Positions 18,885 through 26,487 of a stretch of 64,000 nt of DNA are shown here, piece by piece. Under the pieces are notes generated by a model. It was not told the DNA's origin. It saw nothing but the letters and a program-made list of their open reading frames with translations, and did no database searches. Source of the stretch: an uncultured Chloroflexota bacterium (GTDB taxonomy: Bacteria; Chloroflexota; Dehalococcoidia; CAUJGQ01). The position numbers were made by a program, and so were the translations under genes. Location of the stretch: NCBI GenBank assembly GCA_937879875.1, contig CALFMN010000053.1:1-64000 (forward strand), given 5' to 3'. Every line of letters begins with the position of its first letter. Within the stretch, counting starts at the first letter, position 1.

Positions 18885-19867
18885 TGGCGCTGAAGTCGAA
18901 CCTCGAAGCGATTCGTGACACGATCGACCAGCTCATGGCGGAAGACGAAAGCGTGATGCTGATGGGCGAGGACGTCGAGGAGGGCGGCGTCTTCCGCGCG
19001 ACCGAAGGGTTGCTGAAGAAGTATGGCCCGCAACGCATCATGGACACGCCGCTGGCCGAGTCGAGCATCGTCGGCGTCTCGATCGGCGCCTCGCTGAACG
19101 GCATGCGGCCGATCGCGGAGATCCAGTTCGCCGACTTCATTCTGCCGGCGGTGAACCAGATCATCAGCGAGGCGGCGAAGTTCCGTTACCGCTCGGCGGG
19201 CGACTGGAGCTGCCCGCTGGTGATTCGCGCCCCGTACGGCGGCGGCATTCACGGCGGCCTCTATCACTCGCAGTCGCTGGAGCAACTCTTCACGCACCAG
19301 CCGGGCCTGAAGGTTGTGGCGCCCTGCACGCCGTACGACATGAAGGGGCTGCTGCGTGCGGCCGTGCGCGACCCCGACCCGGTGATCTACTTCGAGCACA
19401 AGCGTACCTACCGCCTGATCCGCGGCGAAGTGCCCGACGAGCCGTACGAGATTCCGATCGGCAAGGCCGAGATCCGCCGCGAGGGCGACGACCTCACCGT
19501 CTTCAGCTACGGCCTGGCGATGCACATGTGCCTCGAAGCGGCCGAAGCCGTGGCCAACGAGGACGGCGTGCAGTGTGCGGTTGTGGATCTGCGCACGCTG
19601 TTGCCGCTGGACCGGGAAACGATTCTGGAGACGGCGAAGGCGACGGGCAAGGTGCTGATTGTGCACGAGGACAACCTGACCTGCGGTCTGGGCGGCGAGA
19701 TCGCGGCGCTGATCGCCGAGCACGCCTTTGATTATCTGGACGGCCCGATCATGCGCCTCGGCGGCCCGGACGTGCCCGCCGTGCCCTTCAACCACGTGCT
19801 CGAAGAGTTCTATATGCCCAGCCCCGCGAAGATCGCCGCGGCGATACGCACGCTGGCGGCGTACTGA
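18884..19867 (+). CDS. bkdB: 2-oxoacid dehydrogenase E1 beta, branched-chain type
   Basis: 327-residue partner of E1 alpha. Conserved blocks: LMGEDVEEGGVFRATEGL, DTPLAESSIVGVSIGASL, EIQFADFILPAVNQI and RAPYGGGIHGGLYHSQS. The C-terminal half carries the transketolase C-terminal fold (VIYFEHKRTYR, VHEDNLTCGLGGEIAALI). The length matches the family. It overlaps E1 alpha by 1 base and is followed by an unusually structured 167-base gap before E2. Confidence 0.93.
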   Translation: MALKSNLEAIRDTIDQLMAEDESVMLMGEDVEEGGVFRATEGLLKKYGPQRIMDTPLAESSIVGVSIGASLNGMRPIAEIQFADFILPAVNQIISEAAKFRYRSAGDWSCPLVIRAPYGGGIHGGLYHSQSLEQLFTHQPGLKVVAPCTPYDMKGLLRAAVRDPDPVIYFEHKRTYRLIRGEVPDEPYEIPIGKAEIRREGDDLTVFSYGLAMHMCLEAAEAVANEDGVQCAVVDLRTLLPLDRETILETAKATGKVLIVHEDNLTCGLGGEIAALIAEHAFDYLDGPIMRLGGPDVPAVPFNHVLEEFYMPSPAKIAAAIRTLAAY

Positions 19868-19885
19868 GCGGGTGAATGGAGAGTA

Positions 19886-20013
19886 GTGAGTGGTGAAGCG
19901 TGGGCCGCGGTTGGGCCGCCGTGCGGCGCCCAACCGCGGCTCAGGCATCCAACGCGTTCAGGGCCGTACCGCACAAACCGTCAACCACCCTCTACTCACC
20001 ATTCACCACTCAC
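19886..20013 (+). repeat. Nested inverted repeats between E1 beta and E2
   Basis: Outer arms GTGAGTGGTGAA (19886-19897) and its complement (20002-20013) enclose a perfect 13-bp GC-rich stem (19904-19916 with 19928-19940, loop 11 bases). The gap is inside an operon of otherwise tightly packed genes. It may be a mobile repeat or an mRNA-processing or expression-balancing element. Confidence 0.55.
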
Positions 20014-20034
20014 CCAGCCAAAGGAGCGCCCGCC

Positions 20035-21576
20035 GTGGCCGCCGAAGTCCGCATGCCGCAGCTTGGCGAGAGTGTTACCGAGGGCACCGTCGTGCGCTGG
20101 CTCAAGCAGCCGGGCGACCGGGTCGCGCTCGACGAGTCGCTGGCCGAGATTGAGACTGAGAAGGTCAACGTTGAGATCCCGTCGCCCTTTGCCGGCACGC
20201 TGGCGCAACTGCTGGTACCAGAGGGCGAGACGGTGCAGGTTGGCACGGTGCTCGCCACGATCGAGGAAGCCGGCGCGCCGGTTGCGGCCGCGACAGCGCC
20301 ATCACAAGCCGCGGCTTCCGCGCCTGCCCAGCCCGCTCCGGCTCGGGCGCAACGCCCGGCGCCAACGTCGCGGCAACCCGCGCCGGCCTTCAGCGCCACG
20401 GGACCGCTGGGCCCGGCCAGCACCGCGCATGGCATGTTCTCCACCGGGGAGAGCGCCCCGCCGAGCGACGGTCCGACGATGGCAAGACAGGCGCCGAGCG
20501 CGCCGAGTCCGGCGCCCGCCGGCGATCGCAACGGCCAGAGCGAAGATCAGAGCATGGCGGGGAGGTACTCGCCGGCCGTCCTGCGGCTGGCGCGCGAGCA
20601 CAACATCGAACTGGGCAGGCTGCAGGGCAGCGGCGCCGGCGGCCGCATCACGCGCAAGGACGTGCAAGCGTACGTGGAGGGAATGGGGAACAGGGAGCAG
20701 GAGACAGAGGCGGCAGCGCCGGGAAATCTGGGCGAAGAGCGCGCCGTGTTTGCGCCACCGCTGCTGCAGCCACTCGAGCCGCCGCGCGGTCCAGAGACGC
20801 AGGAACTGGAGCAGGCGTTCGAGCAGCCGGCCGCCTCTGCGCCGGCGCCGTCGCCCGCGGGCCAGCCGGCGCTCGGACCCGATGAGGAACTGGAGCCGCT
20901 CACGCCGACGCGCCGCGCGATCGCGGAGCACATGAGCCGCAGCGTACGCACATCGCCGCACGCCTGGATGATGGTCGAGGTCGACGTCTCGCGGCTCGTC
21001 GCTCATCGTGGCGCCGTCAAGGCGGAATTCGCCGCGCGCGAGGGCGTGGATCTGACCTACATGCCCTTCATGATCAAGGCCGCCGTCACGGCGCTGAAGC
21101 AGCATCCGCGGCTGAATTCGTCATGGTCGGACGCGGGCGTGATTCTCAAGCGGCAGATTAACATCGGCATCGCTGTGGATACACCGCAGGGGCTGTTAGT
21201 GCCCGTGATCCACGGTGCCGACAATTACAGCATCGCGGGGCTGGCGAAACGCGCGCAGGATCTTGCTGCGCGGGCCCGGGCGCGGCGGCTGCGCCTCGAA
21301 GAGGTGCAGGGCGGCACGTTCACGATCGACAACGTCGGCCCGATCGGCTCGATCCTGAGCCAGCCGATCATCAACCAGCCGCAGTGCGCGATCGTGACGA
21401 TGGAGAGCATCGTCAAACGCCCGATCGTGATCGACGACGCCATCGCCGTGCGCTCGCTGATGAACTGCTGCATCAGCTTCGACCACCGCATCGTGGACGG
21501 CGGCGACATCGGCCCGTTTATGAAGACGCTGAAGGCGACTCTCGAAGCGATGGGCTCGGAGACGCCGCTCTATTGA
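20035..21576 (+). CDS. bkdC: Dihydrolipoyl acyltransferase (E2) of the branched-chain complex
   Basis: 513 residues. The lipoyl domain is at 1-80 with Lys43 in the ETEKVNVE turn, followed by a long Ala/Pro linker, a peripheral-subunit-binding domain around 183-220 (YSPAVLRLAREHNIEL, GAGGRITRKDV), a second linker and the catalytic domain, ending with SFDHRIVDGGD whose His is the active site. GTG 20035 is chosen: AAGGAG sits 8 bases upstream and the lipoyl domain begins right after. It completes the complex encoded from 16394. Confidence 0.93.
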   Translation: MAAEVRMPQLGESVTEGTVVRWLKQPGDRVALDESLAEIETEKVNVEIPSPFAGTLAQLLVPEGETVQVGTVLATIEEAGAPVAAATAPSQAAASAPAQPAPARAQRPAPTSRQPAPAFSATGPLGPASTAHGMFSTGESAPPSDGPTMARQAPSAPSPAPAGDRNGQSEDQSMAGRYSPAVLRLAREHNIELGRLQGSGAGGRITRKDVQAYVEGMGNREQETEAAAPGNLGEERAVFAPPLLQPLEPPRGPETQELEQAFEQPAASAPAPSPAGQPALGPDEELEPLTPTRRAIAEHMSRSVRTSPHAWMMVEVDVSRLVAHRGAVKAEFAAREGVDLTYMPFMIKAAVTALKQHPRLNSSWSDAGVILKRQINIGIAVDTPQGLLVPVIHGADNYSIAGLAKRAQDLAARARARRLRLEEVQGGTFTIDNVGPIGSILSQPIINQPQCAIVTMESIVKRPIVIDDAIAVRSLMNCCISFDHRIVDGGDIGPFMKTLKATLEAMGSETPLY

Positions 21577-21584
21577 AGCAGATC

Positions 21585-21617
21585 GCCTACCCCTGCCTCG
21601 CCTGAAGGCTCGGCTGT
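21585..21617 (+). repeat. Dispersed repeat, copy 2
   Basis: Same 17-base block, 6-base spacer and GCTCGGCTGT as at 68-100, in opposite orientation. Both copies lie just behind a gene's stop codon. Confidence 0.6.
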
Positions 21618-21626
21618 GCTTGCACA

Positions 21627-21678
21627 GTCTCCGACGGTTGCGCTGCGGTCATCTGAAGTCTCCGACGGTTGCGCTGCG
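21627..21678 (+). repeat. 21-base direct repeat pair
   Basis: A 21-base sequence (beginning GTCTCCGACGG, ending CGCTGCG) occurs at 21627-21647 and again at 21658-21678, between the E2 gene and the next gene. Confidence 0.65.
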
Positions 21679-21684
21679 CTCTGG

Positions 21685-21747
21685 CCCACGGGGGAGGGGT
21701 TCTCTGAGGACAACCGATAGCCCTCAGACCAACCCTTCCCCCGTGGG
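21685..21747 (+). repeat. Long hairpin, MITE-like
   Basis: 17-bp arms (21685-21701 and 21731-21747) with one mismatch, and an inner TCTGAGG/CCTCAGA pair, fold the 63 bases into a long hairpin. Purine-rich CACGGGGGAGGGG-type repeats of this sort are often small non-autonomous elements. It could also terminate the dehydrogenase operon. Confidence 0.5.
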
Positions 21748-21791
21748 GAAGGGAGATTTGGCGTCAGCCAAAGCGGGGTTAGGCGCGGCGC

Positions 21792-21800
21792 TGCTACACT
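21792..21800 (+). promoter_or_regulatory. Extended -10 promoter
   Basis: TGC-TACACT, 27 bases before the ATG at 21828. The same extended -10 sequence appears before several other genes of the window. No -35 match. Confidence 0.45.
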
Positions 21801-21827
21801 GAGAGCAGCATTCCCGCGGGAGTGTGC

Positions 21828-22331
21828 ATGGGATCCGAGAAGGGTTATCGCGAACGCGTCGGCATGCCGCGCTGGGCGCGGCCGGCGCTTGGCGCAGTCG
21901 GCGCCCTCTGGGTGTTGCGCCGCACACGCAAGCAGGCGCGCGAACGCTCAGCCTGGCGGGCCGCCTTCACACTGGTCAGCAGCACGATGACGGTCTTCAC
22001 CGTCTTTCGCTTCCTGCGCGGCTTCGGCAAGGTCGCGGTCGAAGTGCGGGGCCCGGACATCCGCGTCGGCCTCGGCCCGTTTGAGCAACGCATTCCGGCC
22101 GGGACGGTATGCGATGTGCGCGTGGTCAGCTACAACCCGCTGCGGTATCTGGGCTGGGGCTATCGTGTCGTGCCGGGCGGTCGCCGGGCCTTCAGCCAGA
22201 TCGGTGTGCGCCGCGGCGTCGAGGTTACGAGCGTCGAAGCTGGCAAGCAGCGGCGCACGTTTATCTCCTCGAACGACCCTGAGACGCTGGCGGGCGCGAT
22301 CAGCGCCGCAGCCGGCGTGGAAAGCCTCTGA
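21828..22331 (+). CDS. Membrane-associated protein of unknown function (PH-like C-terminus)
   Basis: 167 residues. A basic N-terminal part holds two short hydrophobic stretches (RPALGAVGALWVL, AAFTLVSSTMTVFTVFRFL), one of which could anchor it in the membrane. The rest (KVAVEVRGPDIRVGLGPFEQRIP ... VVSYNPLRYLGWGYRVV) has the beta-rich look of a bacterial PH-like domain. CGGGAG lies 5 bases before ATG 21828. The stop overlaps the next gene's ATG (TGATG), so it is coupled to an acyl-CoA dehydrogenase. No function is assigned. Confidence 0.65.
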   Translation: MGSEKGYRERVGMPRWARPALGAVGALWVLRRTRKQARERSAWRAAFTLVSSTMTVFTVFRFLRGFGKVAVEVRGPDIRVGLGPFEQRIPAGTVCDVRVVSYNPLRYLGWGYRVVPGGRRAFSQIGVRRGVEVTSVEAGKQRRTFISSNDPETLAGAISAAAGVESL

Positions 22332-23482
22332 TGGAGCTGGGCTTCAGCGCCGAACAGGAGCAACTGCGCCGCACCGTGCGCGACTTTGCCCAGCACGAAC
22401 TGTTGCCGCGCTACGCCAGTTGGGATCGCAACGGCGCCTTCCCGCTCGACCTCTGGCGGCGCATGGGCGAGCTTGGCCTCACGGGTACGCGCGTACCCGC
22501 CGCATACGACGGCCAGGAGATGGCCGCAGTCAGCACGGGCATCGTCGCCGAAGAGGTCGCGCGCGGCGATTTCAACCTCTCCTACGGTGTGCTGATGCCC
22601 GCGCTCTGCGGCGAGGTGCTGCGCGAGCACGCGAATGAGCGCGTCAAGCGCGAGTGGCTGGCGCCGATGGCCCGCGGCGAGGCGGTCGTCGGCCTGGCGC
22701 TCACCGAGCCGGGCTCCGGTTCAGACGCAAAGGCGATGCGCGCGACCGCGCGGCGTGACGGCGATGAGTGGGTGCTGAGCGGCGAGAAGACCGGTGTCTC
22801 GCTGATGATGGCGGCAGATGCGCTCGTGCTCTTCGCCAAAACGGACGCGGCAGCCGGCGCTCGTGGCGTCTCGGCCTTTCTCGTGCCGACCGCGCTGCCA
22901 GGTGTCTCGCGCACGCCGCTGGTCGACATGGGCAGCCGCGGCATTCAGCGCGGCAGCATCTTCATGGACGAGGTGCGTCTGCCTGCCGATTACTTGCTGG
23001 GCGAGCAGGACAAGGGCTTCTATCAGGTGATGCAGGGCTTCGACTTCAGCCGCAGCATCATCGGCCTGATGTGCCTCGGCGCCGCCGAGGTCACGCTCGA
23101 CGAGACGATGGCTTATGTGAAGGACCGCCAGGCGTTCGGCCGGCCGCTGGCGCAGTTCGAGGGCGTCTCCTTCCCGATCGCCGAGCACGCGACGCTGATC
23201 GAAGCGGCAAAGTGGCTCTGCTACCGCGGTCTCTGGCTCAAAGACGCCGGCCAGCCGCACACCAAAGAGGCGGCGATGGCGAAATATCTTGCACCGAAGG
23301 CCGCGGTGGACGCGATCCACGAGTGCCTGCTGCTGCACGGTCACTACGGCTACACACAGGAGCTGCCGATCGAGCAGCGCCTGCGCGACGTGATCGGCCT
23401 TGAGATCGGCGACGGCACCGCGCAGGTCTCGAAGATTATCATCGCCCGCGAACTGATGGGCCGCGAGTCGCTGCCATACTGA
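22331..23482 (+). CDS. Acyl-CoA dehydrogenase with Asp at the catalytic-base position
   Basis: 383-residue FAD enzyme, which forms a 2,3-double bond in acyl-CoA. Blocks: LTEPGSGSDAKAMR (FAD contact), DRQAFGRPLAQFEGV and LLLHGHYGYTQELPIEQRLRD. At the position of the usual catalytic Glu (YEGT) it reads GDGTAQV, so the base would be Asp. From the literature, Asp is found in cyclohexanecarboxyl-CoA and cyclohexenecarboxyl-CoA dehydrogenases, so an alicyclic acyl-CoA substrate is possible. The specificity is inference. It is coupled to the upstream membrane-associated gene. Confidence 0.9.
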   Translation: MELGFSAEQEQLRRTVRDFAQHELLPRYASWDRNGAFPLDLWRRMGELGLTGTRVPAAYDGQEMAAVSTGIVAEEVARGDFNLSYGVLMPALCGEVLREHANERVKREWLAPMARGEAVVGLALTEPGSGSDAKAMRATARRDGDEWVLSGEKTGVSLMMAADALVLFAKTDAAAGARGVSAFLVPTALPGVSRTPLVDMGSRGIQRGSIFMDEVRLPADYLLGEQDKGFYQVMQGFDFSRSIIGLMCLGAAEVTLDETMAYVKDRQAFGRPLAQFEGVSFPIAEHATLIEAAKWLCYRGLWLKDAGQPHTKEAAMAKYLAPKAAVDAIHECLLLHGHYGYTQELPIEQRLRDVIGLEIGDGTAQVSKIIIARELMGRESLPY

Positions 23483-23498
23483 CCACTCCATATCCACG

Positions 23499-23954
23499 CT
23501 ATGGCAGCAATACCAGAATGTCTGACTTCTCCTGAGCCAACGCCGCGCTCTTTGCCCACGCGGCTTCGAGCACCTTCATCACGATGGCCCCGGTCGATCG
23601 CTCCTGATGCCCATTCAAAAGCAAGCCTCGCATCAGACCGAAGATCGACAGCTTCATCACGGCCTGACGGCGCACCTCCGATGGGAGCAGGTAGCGTCCC
23701 TCGGGCTTCTCAGCTACGACATCCGGAGTAAAGAGCAGATCGTCAGGGTGGTCTGAATAGGCCGCAACCGTCACACGGCGCAGCAGCACCGTTTCGGCGA
23801 TCGGCGCGTAAATCATCCACAGGTCGGCGCCGTGCCAGCGTAGATAGCCCTGCATTCGTTCCTTCTCATGATCGGCCATGAACACACGGATGGTCGAATC
23901 CACGAGTTCCGAAACCGGCGACTGAATACGGAGCAAGGATGCTTCTGTATCCAT
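23499..23954 (-). CDS. Unknown 151-residue partner of the ART-like gene
   Basis: 151 residues starting MDTEASLLRIQSPV. No signal peptide or membrane segment; mixed alpha/beta pattern with an ADLWMIYAPIAETVLL strand region. I recognise no family. Its ATG shares a base with the stop of the upstream ART-like gene (TGATG), and GAGGTG lies about 6 bases before it, so the pair is translated together. G+C is visibly lower than in flanking genes, suggesting joint acquisition. By position it could be the immunity or antitoxin partner, or a chaperone; this is inference. Confidence 0.6.
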   Translation of the reverse strand: MDTEASLLRIQSPVSELVDSTIRVFMADHEKERMQGYLRWHGADLWMIYAPIAETVLLRRVTVAAYSDHPDDLLFTPDVVAEKPEGRYLLPSEVRRQAVMKLSIFGLMRGLLLNGHQERSTGAIVMKVLEAAWAKSAALAQEKSDILVLLP

Positions 23955-24334
23955 CAAGGCACCTCGAGAGGAATCCACGACCACGGGTACACCTGCAAGA
24001 GAATGGCATGGCGTACGACCCATTGGTGCCCGCCGCCACGCCTTCGCGTGCGGCCATCGCTGGCTACCCATTCCGGTACTATTCCAAGGTACAGCACACC
24101 CTCAAGCCCGGAAAGCGGCACCGGAATCGTGACCTCAGCATTCTTCTCGGGCAGTGCGAGACGATCAGTGGCCTGCCAGCCAATTCGATAGAGCACGTCA
24201 GTCAAATAGACCAGCCCATCCCGCCCAGGCAGGATTCGTCCAGATATGGAGATCTCCTGGGAGGTCGCGCGGCTGGTGTAGTGGTAGAAAATGCCGCCCG
24301 CCGGCGGAGGAAAGACGGGCTGAGCTTGCACCAT
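23954..24334 (-). CDS. Putative ADP-ribosyltransferase-like toxin (HYD1-type signature)
   Basis: 126 residues. The N-terminal block GIFYHYTSRATSQEI, then SGRILPGRDGLVYLTDVLYR, resembles the start of HYD1-type ADP-ribosyltransferase domains: a YHYTS strand, an SGxIxP turn and a VYLTD strand. A conserved late acidic residue may be the Glu in IVPEW. The protein is a single small domain with no signal peptide. It overlaps the downstream 151-residue gene by one base. G+C near 24200 is about 55 percent by hand count, well below its neighbours. The family call rests on motif likeness only. Confidence 0.5.
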   Translation of the reverse strand: MVQAQPVFPPPAGGIFYHYTSRATSQEISISGRILPGRDGLVYLTDVLYRIGWQATDRLALPEKNAEVTIPVPLSGLEGVLYLGIVPEWVASDGRTRRRGGGHQWVVRHAILLQVYPWSWIPLEVP

Positions 24335-24459
24335 GCTTTGTCCCGGTGAATCCTACTGCGGACGTGACACCACTCGGCCGCCAACGACATTGCGCTCGTC
24401 ACGCAGCACGTCGGCGCGATTGGCAGAGCCCGCCGCGGTTGCCCTCGTGTTCGGCACGT

Positions 24460-24852
24460 TTAGGCGCCGAGCAGCTCGACGGTGTTGCCGTCCGGGTCTT
24501 GCAGCATCGCGATCCAGACGCCGGGCCGCGCCTCCCGCAGCGGAATCGTGAAGGTGTGGCCTTTCGCCTCCAGCTCCTTCACCACGCCCGGCAAGTCCTT
24601 CACGCTGATTGTGAAGTAACGGATGCCAGCCTGCGCCTCGCGCTCGCGCGGACCCGCGGGCGGGGCGCCGTCGTGGTACTGCATCAGCTTGAGCACGGTG
24701 TCGCCGATCTGGATACGGTGCATCGTGCGGTTGCCGGGAAAGGGAACCTCGCCGACTTTCGGCAGGCCCAGGTCGTCGCAGTAGAAGCGGACACAGGCCT
24801 CGACATTCTGTACCAGCACGCCGAGATCGATGCCGGGTTTCGCGATCTCCAT
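24460..24852 (-). CDS. VOC-family (glyoxalase/dioxygenase-fold) protein
   Basis: 130 residues with the two beta-alpha-beta-beta-beta modules of the vicinal-oxygen-chelate fold: DLGVLVQNVEACVRFYCDDLGLP at the start, then HRIQIGDTVLKLMQYHDG, and in the second half GIRYFTISVKDLPGVVKELEA and MLQDPDGNTVELLG. Candidate metal ligands are His and Glu in those strands. Family enzymes range from glyoxalase I to epimerases such as methylmalonyl-CoA epimerase; none can be singled out. GGAGGG is 5 bases before ATG 24852. Confidence 0.83.
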   Translation of the reverse strand: MEIAKPGIDLGVLVQNVEACVRFYCDDLGLPKVGEVPFPGNRTMHRIQIGDTVLKLMQYHDGAPPAGPREREAQAGIRYFTISVKDLPGVVKELEAKGHTFTIPLREARPGVWIAMLQDPDGNTVELLGA

Positions 24853-24931
24853 CTCGTCCCTCCAAGCTTTGCGCTGCATCGTGCGCCGTGGCGCCGCCAC
24901 GGCAGCGCTTCGCCCCGGATCAGGCCGGGCT

Positions 24932-25756
24932 TCATGCCTGCCGCAGGGTGATGCCGCCGTCAACGGCGATCCACTGGCCGGTAATATTGCGGGCGGCCTC
25001 GCTCGCCAGGAACGCGGCCAGCCCGCCGATGTCTGCCGGCGTCTGCTCGCGCCCGAGCGGCACGCCGCGCTTCACAACCTCCAAAAAGATCTGCCGCGGC
25101 TCCAACTCGGCAAACTGCGGCGCGCTCTGCTTCATGCCGGTGGCGAGGCCCTCCCAGGCGCGGGTCCAGAGAAAGCCGGGGCAGATCGCGTTGACGCGGA
25201 TGTTTTGCGGCGCGTAGTCGAGCGCCATGCTCTTGGTGAGCGAGATCACGCCCGCCTTCGCCGCGGCGTACGCCGGCAGCGTGGGCGAGGCGACCAGCCC
25301 CGCGATCGAGGCGATGTTGACGATCGCGCCGCCGCCGCGCGTCTTGATCTGCGAAGCCACGGCTTTACTCATCACGAACGTCGTGCGCAGGTTCTGCGCC
25401 AACTGTTCGTCCCAGGCGTCGGCCGGCAGATCATCCACCCGGCCGCCTCCGCCGGTCGGCCGGGTGGTCGTCGGGTCGAGCGGGCCGCGGCCGGCGCCGG
25501 CGTTGTTGACAAGGATATCGATGCCGCTGAACTGCGCCACGATCTGCTGCACGGCCCGCGCGACTTCCGCCTCCTGCGCCACGTCGCAGGCCAGTCCAAG
25601 TGACGGTGTCGGCAGAGCGGCCGCGGTTTTTTCGGCCTGTGCGCCATCGAGGTCGAGCACCGCGAGGCAGGCGCCCTGCCCGGCCATGACCTGGGCGATG
25701 CCCGCGCCGATCCCGCGGGCGCCGCCGGTAACTACCGCGATCTTGTCAGTCAGCAC
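24932..25756 (-). CDS. Short-chain dehydrogenase/reductase (SDR)
   Basis: 274-residue NAD(P)-dependent oxidoreductase. The cofactor motif is VVTGGARGIGAGIA, followed by Asp-rich VLDLDG (NAD preference) and NNAGAG; the catalytic Ser is in NIASIAG and the Tyr-Lys pair in PAYAAAKAG. A Gly/Thr-rich insertion (PTTTRPTGGGGRVDDLPA) before the helix is unusual. GTG 25756 has GGAGG 7 bases upstream. A TACACT -10-like box lies at 25780-25785 on the same strand. Confidence 0.9.
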   Translation of the reverse strand: MLTDKIAVVTGGARGIGAGIAQVMAGQGACLAVLDLDGAQAEKTAAALPTPSLGLACDVAQEAEVARAVQQIVAQFSGIDILVNNAGAGRGPLDPTTTRPTGGGGRVDDLPADAWDEQLAQNLRTTFVMSKAVASQIKTRGGGAIVNIASIAGLVASPTLPAYAAAKAGVISLTKSMALDYAPQNIRVNAICPGFLWTRAWEGLATGMKQSAPQFAELEPRQIFLEVVKRGVPLGREQTPADIGGLAAFLASEAARNITGQWIAVDGGITLRQA

Positions 25757-25852
25757 GCCTTCGCCTCCATCTGCCGCGTAGTGTAGACGCACGCGTGCGG
25801 TGCAACACAAGTCGTGCACCGATGCGGGGCGTTTCGCGCAGGTCGGACGGCG

Positions 25853-25881
25853 TTGACCCTCCACAGGCAAAGCTCTAGCAT
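25853..25881 (+). promoter_or_regulatory. Sigma-70 type promoter for the DUF35-thiolase unit
   Basis: TTGACC (25853-25858), exactly 17 bases, TAGCAT (25876-25881). It lies about 100 bases before the DUF35 gene. Confidence 0.6.
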
Positions 25882-25981
25882 CATCCACGCCGCCAATTGT
25901 GAGCGAGCGCACAGAATGGCGCAGCGGTTTCCGCCGGCGGGACCGACCGCGCCGCCACACCGTGCCAACGGAGATGGATGA

Positions 25982-26392
25982 ATGCCCTACGACAAGCCGA
26001 TTCCCGACCCCAGCCCGCACACGCGGCCGTTTTGGGACGGCGCCAGGGCGGGCAAGCTGATGCTGCCGCGCTGCACCAACTGCAATCGCGTGCACTGGTA
26101 TCCGCGGCTGATCTGTCCCTACTGCCACGCGCGCGAGATCGAGTGGATCGAAGGCAGCGGTGGGGGCCGCATTCACACCTTCGCCGTGCAGCATCGCGCC
26201 TTCGGCGGCTGGGCGACGGAGACGCCGTTCGTCACCGCCTACATCGACCTGAACGAAGGCGATCGCATGCTCACGGTGCTGCGCGGCGTCGATCCGACCA
26301 AGCCGGAGACCATCCAGATCGGCGCGAAGGTACGGGTGGAGTTCGAGCCGGCCAGCGAGGATGTGCATATCCCGTTCTGGCGGCTGGCATAG
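25982..26392 (+). CDS. OB-fold/zinc-ribbon acyl-CoA-binding partner protein (DUF35, ChsH2-like)
   Basis: 136 residues. The N-terminal rubredoxin-like zinc ribbon has Cys31, Cys34, Cys45 and Cys48 (RCTNCNR and ICPYCHA); the rest is an OB-fold (IHTFAVQHRAFGGWATETPF, VRVEFEPASE). DUF35 proteins pair with SCP2-type thiolases or MaoC-like hydratases, for example ChsH2 and aldolase partners in steroid side-chain breakdown. The thiolase gene directly downstream fits this. Confidence 0.88.
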   Translation: MPYDKPIPDPSPHTRPFWDGARAGKLMLPRCTNCNRVHWYPRLICPYCHAREIEWIEGSGGGRIHTFAVQHRAFGGWATETPFVTAYIDLNEGDRMLTVLRGVDPTKPETIQIGAKVRVEFEPASEDVHIPFWRLA

Positions 26393-26487
26393 CGTCCCGC
26401 GGCGAGCTGCCCCAACGAATCTGAGCGCCGGCGCGGCATGCCCGCGTGGTACGAGTCATTCAGCCCGTTATTAGAAGAGGACACGTC

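Noticed and set aside
18860..19948. 362-codon minus-strand open frame
   Set aside because: Antisense to E1 beta, a textbook dehydrogenase subunit; composition typical of a shadow frame.
21627..21678. CRISPR array
   Set aside because: Only two repeats, no third unit, no cas genes; spacing of 10 bases is too short.
24379..24384. TTGGCG as -35 box for the ART-like gene with TAGGAT at 24350-24355
   Set aside because: The spacer is 23 bases, too long for a sigma-70 promoter.
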